Below, piece after piece: positions 6,223 through 7,992 of a DNA stretch of 7,992 nt (position 1 is the stretch's first letter; each line of letters begins with the position of its first letter). This DNA comes from Nitrospirota bacterium (GTDB lineage: Bacteria; Nitrospirota; Thermodesulfovibrionia; Thermodesulfovibrionales; JdFR-88). The stretch is from the NCBI GenBank assembly GCA_021825785.1, contig JAKAGP010000065.1, positions 1 to 7,992 on the forward strand, in the 5' to 3' direction. The notes beneath the pieces are model-generated. The model saw only the letters and a program-made list of their open reading frames with translations. It had not been told where the DNA came from and searched no databases. Position numbers and translations under genes: made by a program.

Positions 6223-7136
6223 AAATAGGCATATATGACATTGACGGGAGGTTCCCGAACCTCGCTCTCATGAAGATTTCAGCCTGGCACAGGAAACAGG
6301 GGCATGCTGTAGATCCGTATATCCCACTCCTCCGGGGGCACTACGATCAAGTGTATGCTTCGAAGATATTCACCTTTTCCGATGGGTCCATGGTGACAAA
6401 TGACATGATATGCGGCGGAACTGGTTTTGATCTGACAACTGTTCTGCCGGCGGAGATCGAAGCGGTCAGCACCCCCGACTATAGTCTGTATCCATCCTGC
6501 AATTATTCAATTCAGTATTTCTCCCGCGGTTGTATCAGGCGGTGTCCGTTTTGTGTGGTCGGTGATAAAGAGGGATCAATTCGTGCAGTCGAGCCTATGG
6601 ATCTCAACCCCCGGGGGAAGTGGATTGAGGTACTGGATAATAATTTCTTCGCCAACCCTGAATGGCGTAGTGCAGTCCAACTCATTAAAAAGTGGAATCT
6701 GCCGGTCAATTTCCACGGACTTGACATTCGGATTATGACCGATGAGCAAATGAGTGTCCTGAAAACCATCCGCCGCGGGGGCGGCGTATGGAGCACTTTC
6801 GTCCCTGAGTCGGAGCGGGGAAAACTTGTTAAAAAACAGCTCAAAATAGCATGGGATAATCCTAAAGATACAATTCTCCCGGCGATCCAGAGGCTCCTCA
6901 AACATATAAGCAAGCGCAATATCATGGTATATGTCCTGATCGGATATTGGTCCACGCCCGAGGAAGATCTCTACCGGGTGACCATGCTTGACGAGCTGGG
7001 TGTGGATCCTTATGTCATGGCCTATGATAAGTCTGATGAATACCAAAATAACTTTGCCCGATGGGTGAATCAGCGGGCGATATTCAAATCCTGCGAGTTC
7101 AAAGATTACCAGAAGGGAGTGAAAAAGGCATCATGA
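6219..7136 (+). CDS. phage-type radical SAM protein
   Basis: I place the start at ATG 6219, inside the stop of the head gene (ATGA), giving 305 residues. An in-frame ATG at 6150 would add 23 residues of unlikely composition. The radical SAM signature C105-I-R-R-C109-P-F-C112 (CxxxCxxC) should hold a 4Fe-4S cluster that cleaves S-adenosylmethionine. Strands typical of the partial TIM barrel follow: VLDNNFF at 138-144, FHGLDIRIM at 165-173, and VYVLIGYW at 237-244, then a LGVDPYVMAYDKSDE block. The first ~95 residues (KIGIYDIDG...PNLALMKISAWH) resemble the Rossmann-like start of B12-type radical SAM proteins but lack a DxHxxG cobalamin motif. This compact architecture recurs in phages and in environmental sequences. 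The substrate is unknown. The oxygen-sensitive cluster fits an anaerobic host, as inference only. Confidence 0.88.
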   Translation: MKIGIYDIDGRFPNLALMKISAWHRKQGHAVDPYIPLLRGHYDQVYASKIFTFSDGSMVTNDMICGGTGFDLTTVLPAEIEAVSTPDYSLYPSCNYSIQYFSRGCIRRCPFCVVGDKEGSIRAVEPMDLNPRGKWIEVLDNNFFANPEWRSAVQLIKKWNLPVNFHGLDIRIMTDEQMSVLKTIRRGGGVWSTFVPESERGKLVKKQLKIAWDNPKDTILPAIQRLLKHISKRNIMVYVLIGYWSTPEEDLYRVTMLDELGVDPYVMAYDKSDEYQNNFARWVNQRAIFKSCEFKDYQKGVKKAS

Positions 7137-7348
7137 AACTTATAACCGATACCGGTGTTGAAATTCCCATAGAAAACATCAAAGTGGCCAACGTGCAGCC
7201 GGGGGATATTATCGTCATGCGCTTCCAGGAAGACTTAAACCAGGCTCAAAGCGATGCTATGCAGAACATGTGTCATGAGCTGTTCTCTGGGATCAAGGTA
7301 GTGATACTGTCTCCCGGAACATCATTGGAAGTGATTAAAGAGGGGTAG
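7133..7348 (+). CDS. hypothetical protein, 71 residues
   Basis: The start at 7133 overlaps the radical SAM stop by ATGA and gives MKLITDTGVEIPIENIKVAN and a total of 71 residues. A longer reading from ATG 7061 lies inside the upstream gene and is unlikely. The N-terminal part looks like beta strands with a turn (VQPGDIIVMRF), followed by a helix (LNQAQSDAMQNMCHELF) and a final strand pair (IKVVILSPGTSLEVI). This is a compact alpha/beta fold with one cysteine. I do not recognise a function. Purine-rich AAGGGAG and AAAAAGG lie upstream, inside the radical SAM gene. Confidence 0.8.
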   Translation: MKLITDTGVEIPIENIKVANVQPGDIIVMRFQEDLNQAQSDAMQNMCHELFSGIKVVILSPGTSLEVIKEG

Positions 7349-7351
7349 GCC

Positions 7352-7540
7352 ATGAAATGTCCATTGAGAAAGATTCGGGTGGGGTACAATGCTAATGGAG
7401 ATAGGAACTATTTTCCCCACACCTCCGAAGTGCGTGATGATTTTAGAGATTGCATTGAGAGCGAGTGCGCGGCATGGAATCCTGACGACAAATTATGCAA
7501 TTATTTAAGCGGCAAACGGAAAGTTGAAATATCGATATGA
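7352..7540 (+). CDS. small cysteine-containing protein, 62 residues
   Basis: This 62-residue protein contains four cysteines, C3, C34, C39 and C49, in the arrangement MKCPL ... DCIESECAAWNPDDKLCNYL. This resembles small four-cysteine phage proteins that may bind zinc. The name of any such family is beyond what I can confirm. The ribosome site is GAGGGG/TAGG at 7340-7349, overlapping the preceding stop. ATG 7352 is 3 bases after TAG 7346-7348. Its stop overlaps the next ATG (ATGA). Composition is AT-richer than the head genes. Confidence 0.78.
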   Translation: MKCPLRKIRVGYNANGDRNYFPHTSEVRDDFRDCIESECAAWNPDDKLCNYLSGKRKVEISI

Positions 7541-7908
7541 CCGAATATCACAAAAAGCTAATATCCTATATGCGGGACAAAGGCACCCGATCAGGGGGCT
7601 GGCTGTTCAACGAAGATGACGAGGCGGCAATCAGGTCCTGGCCGGCGGCGATCGCGCACTATGTCTGGAACCGATTGTCTGATAATATCACGATTTTGAA
7701 ATATTCCGGGATCCGCGCGGAGGTCTGTCCGTTCTGCATCCGTTATCTGGATATAGACGGGGCGGGCCAGTGCGGTAAATGCGATTGGGGGCTGCATCAT
7801 GGCCGCTGTGCGAATAGGAAATCTGATGTACACCAGGTCAAGAACCGGGACCAATTCACAAACCGGTATTTCAGGCGGCTCATTAAGAAGTATGACCCTT
7901 TTAACTGA
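7537..7908 (+). CDS. zinc-finger-like hypothetical protein, 123 residues
   Basis: This 123-residue protein carries C64-P-F-C67 and C79-G-K-C82, a treble-clef or zinc-ribbon-like quartet. HHGRC (87-91) follows and could add ligands. The N-terminal 60 residues are helical with several tryptophans (W22, W35, W44). The C-terminus is basic (NRYFRRLIKKYDPFN), consistent with nucleic-acid contact, though that is inference. No family recognised. The start is coupled by ATGA to the 62-residue gene and the stop is TGA 7906-7908, after which the chain of overlaps breaks. Confidence 0.8.
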   Translation: MTEYHKKLISYMRDKGTRSGGWLFNEDDEAAIRSWPAAIAHYVWNRLSDNITILKYSGIRAEVCPFCIRYLDIDGAGQCGKCDWGLHHGRCANRKSDVHQVKNRDQFTNRYFRRLIKKYDPFN

Positions 7909-7928
7909 GGGTAGGGTCGAGATATAAA
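7901..7928 (+). promoter_or_regulatory. possible sigma-70-type promoter
   Basis: TTAACT (7901-7906, four matches to the -35 consensus) and TATAAA (7923-7928, five matches to the -10 consensus) are separated by 16 bases. They sit at the end of the upstream gene and ahead of an AT-rich stretch leading into the next ribosome site. This is one of the few breaks in the gene chain. The match is moderate and no regulator site is visible. Confidence 0.3.
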
Positions 7929-7953
7929 TAAAATTTTACACAAGGAGATGTGT

Positions 7954-7992
7954 ATGGAGATCAAAGAGACGACCAGAGAGGTAATGTGCATT
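7954..7992 (+). CDS. start of a further gene, cut by the window end
   Basis: A strong ribosome site, AAGGAGATG at 7942-7950, precedes ATG 7954 and the open frame MEIKETTREVMCI runs to the window edge (13 codons). Too little is visible to assign a family. The good Shine-Dalgarno spacing and the sense direction support a real gene. Confidence 0.65.
   Translation, partial: MEIKETTREVMCI

Noticed and set aside
7061..7132. Longer start for the 71-residue protein at ATG 7061
   Set aside because: It would lie wholly inside the radical SAM gene. ATG 7133 gives an ATGA junction and a sensible N-terminus.

Overview
The window looks like part of the late (head) region of a tailed double-stranded DNA phage or prophage. 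All 14 protein genes I accept lie on the + strand, are packed almost without gaps, and include a portal protein and an SPP1 gp7/Mu F-like minor head protein. Shine-Dalgarno sites (AAGGAG, GGGAGG) and a bacterial-type tRNA-Gly with U73 point to a bacterial host. I cannot name the host. Base composition is moderately GC-rich, with several clearly AT-richer small genes.

Layout: the portal gene (26-1738) is followed by a 59-residue ORF (1735-1914), a stand-alone VRR-NUC nuclease (1911-2228) and a small CxxC protein (2225-2482), all chained by 4-base ATGA overlaps. Next comes a tRNA-Gly(UCC) (2493-2564) and about 250 bases without a protein gene (2565-2817). That stretch is not empty: it contains a tRNA-like cloverleaf (2576-2679) and three further hairpins, and a 7-base arm sequence occurs there twice in each orientation. 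Four proteins of unknown function follow (2818-4377), then an AT-rich YopX-family gene (4394-4756) and the minor head protein (4753-6222).

Downstream of the head protein are a compact radical SAM protein (6219-7136), a 71-residue ORF (7133-7348), two small cysteine-containing proteins (7352-7540 and 7537-7908), a possible promoter, and the first 13 codons of a further gene (7954 onward).

How the genes work together: portal and minor head protein build the head vertex. The VRR-NUC nuclease probably resolves branched DNA before or during packaging. The tRNA reads GGA/GGG, the glycine codons this phage prefers. YopX, radical SAM and the small zinc-binding-like proteins look like accessory cargo threaded into the late operon by translational coupling. 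The most interesting unexplained piece is the structured RNA region at 2576-2788.
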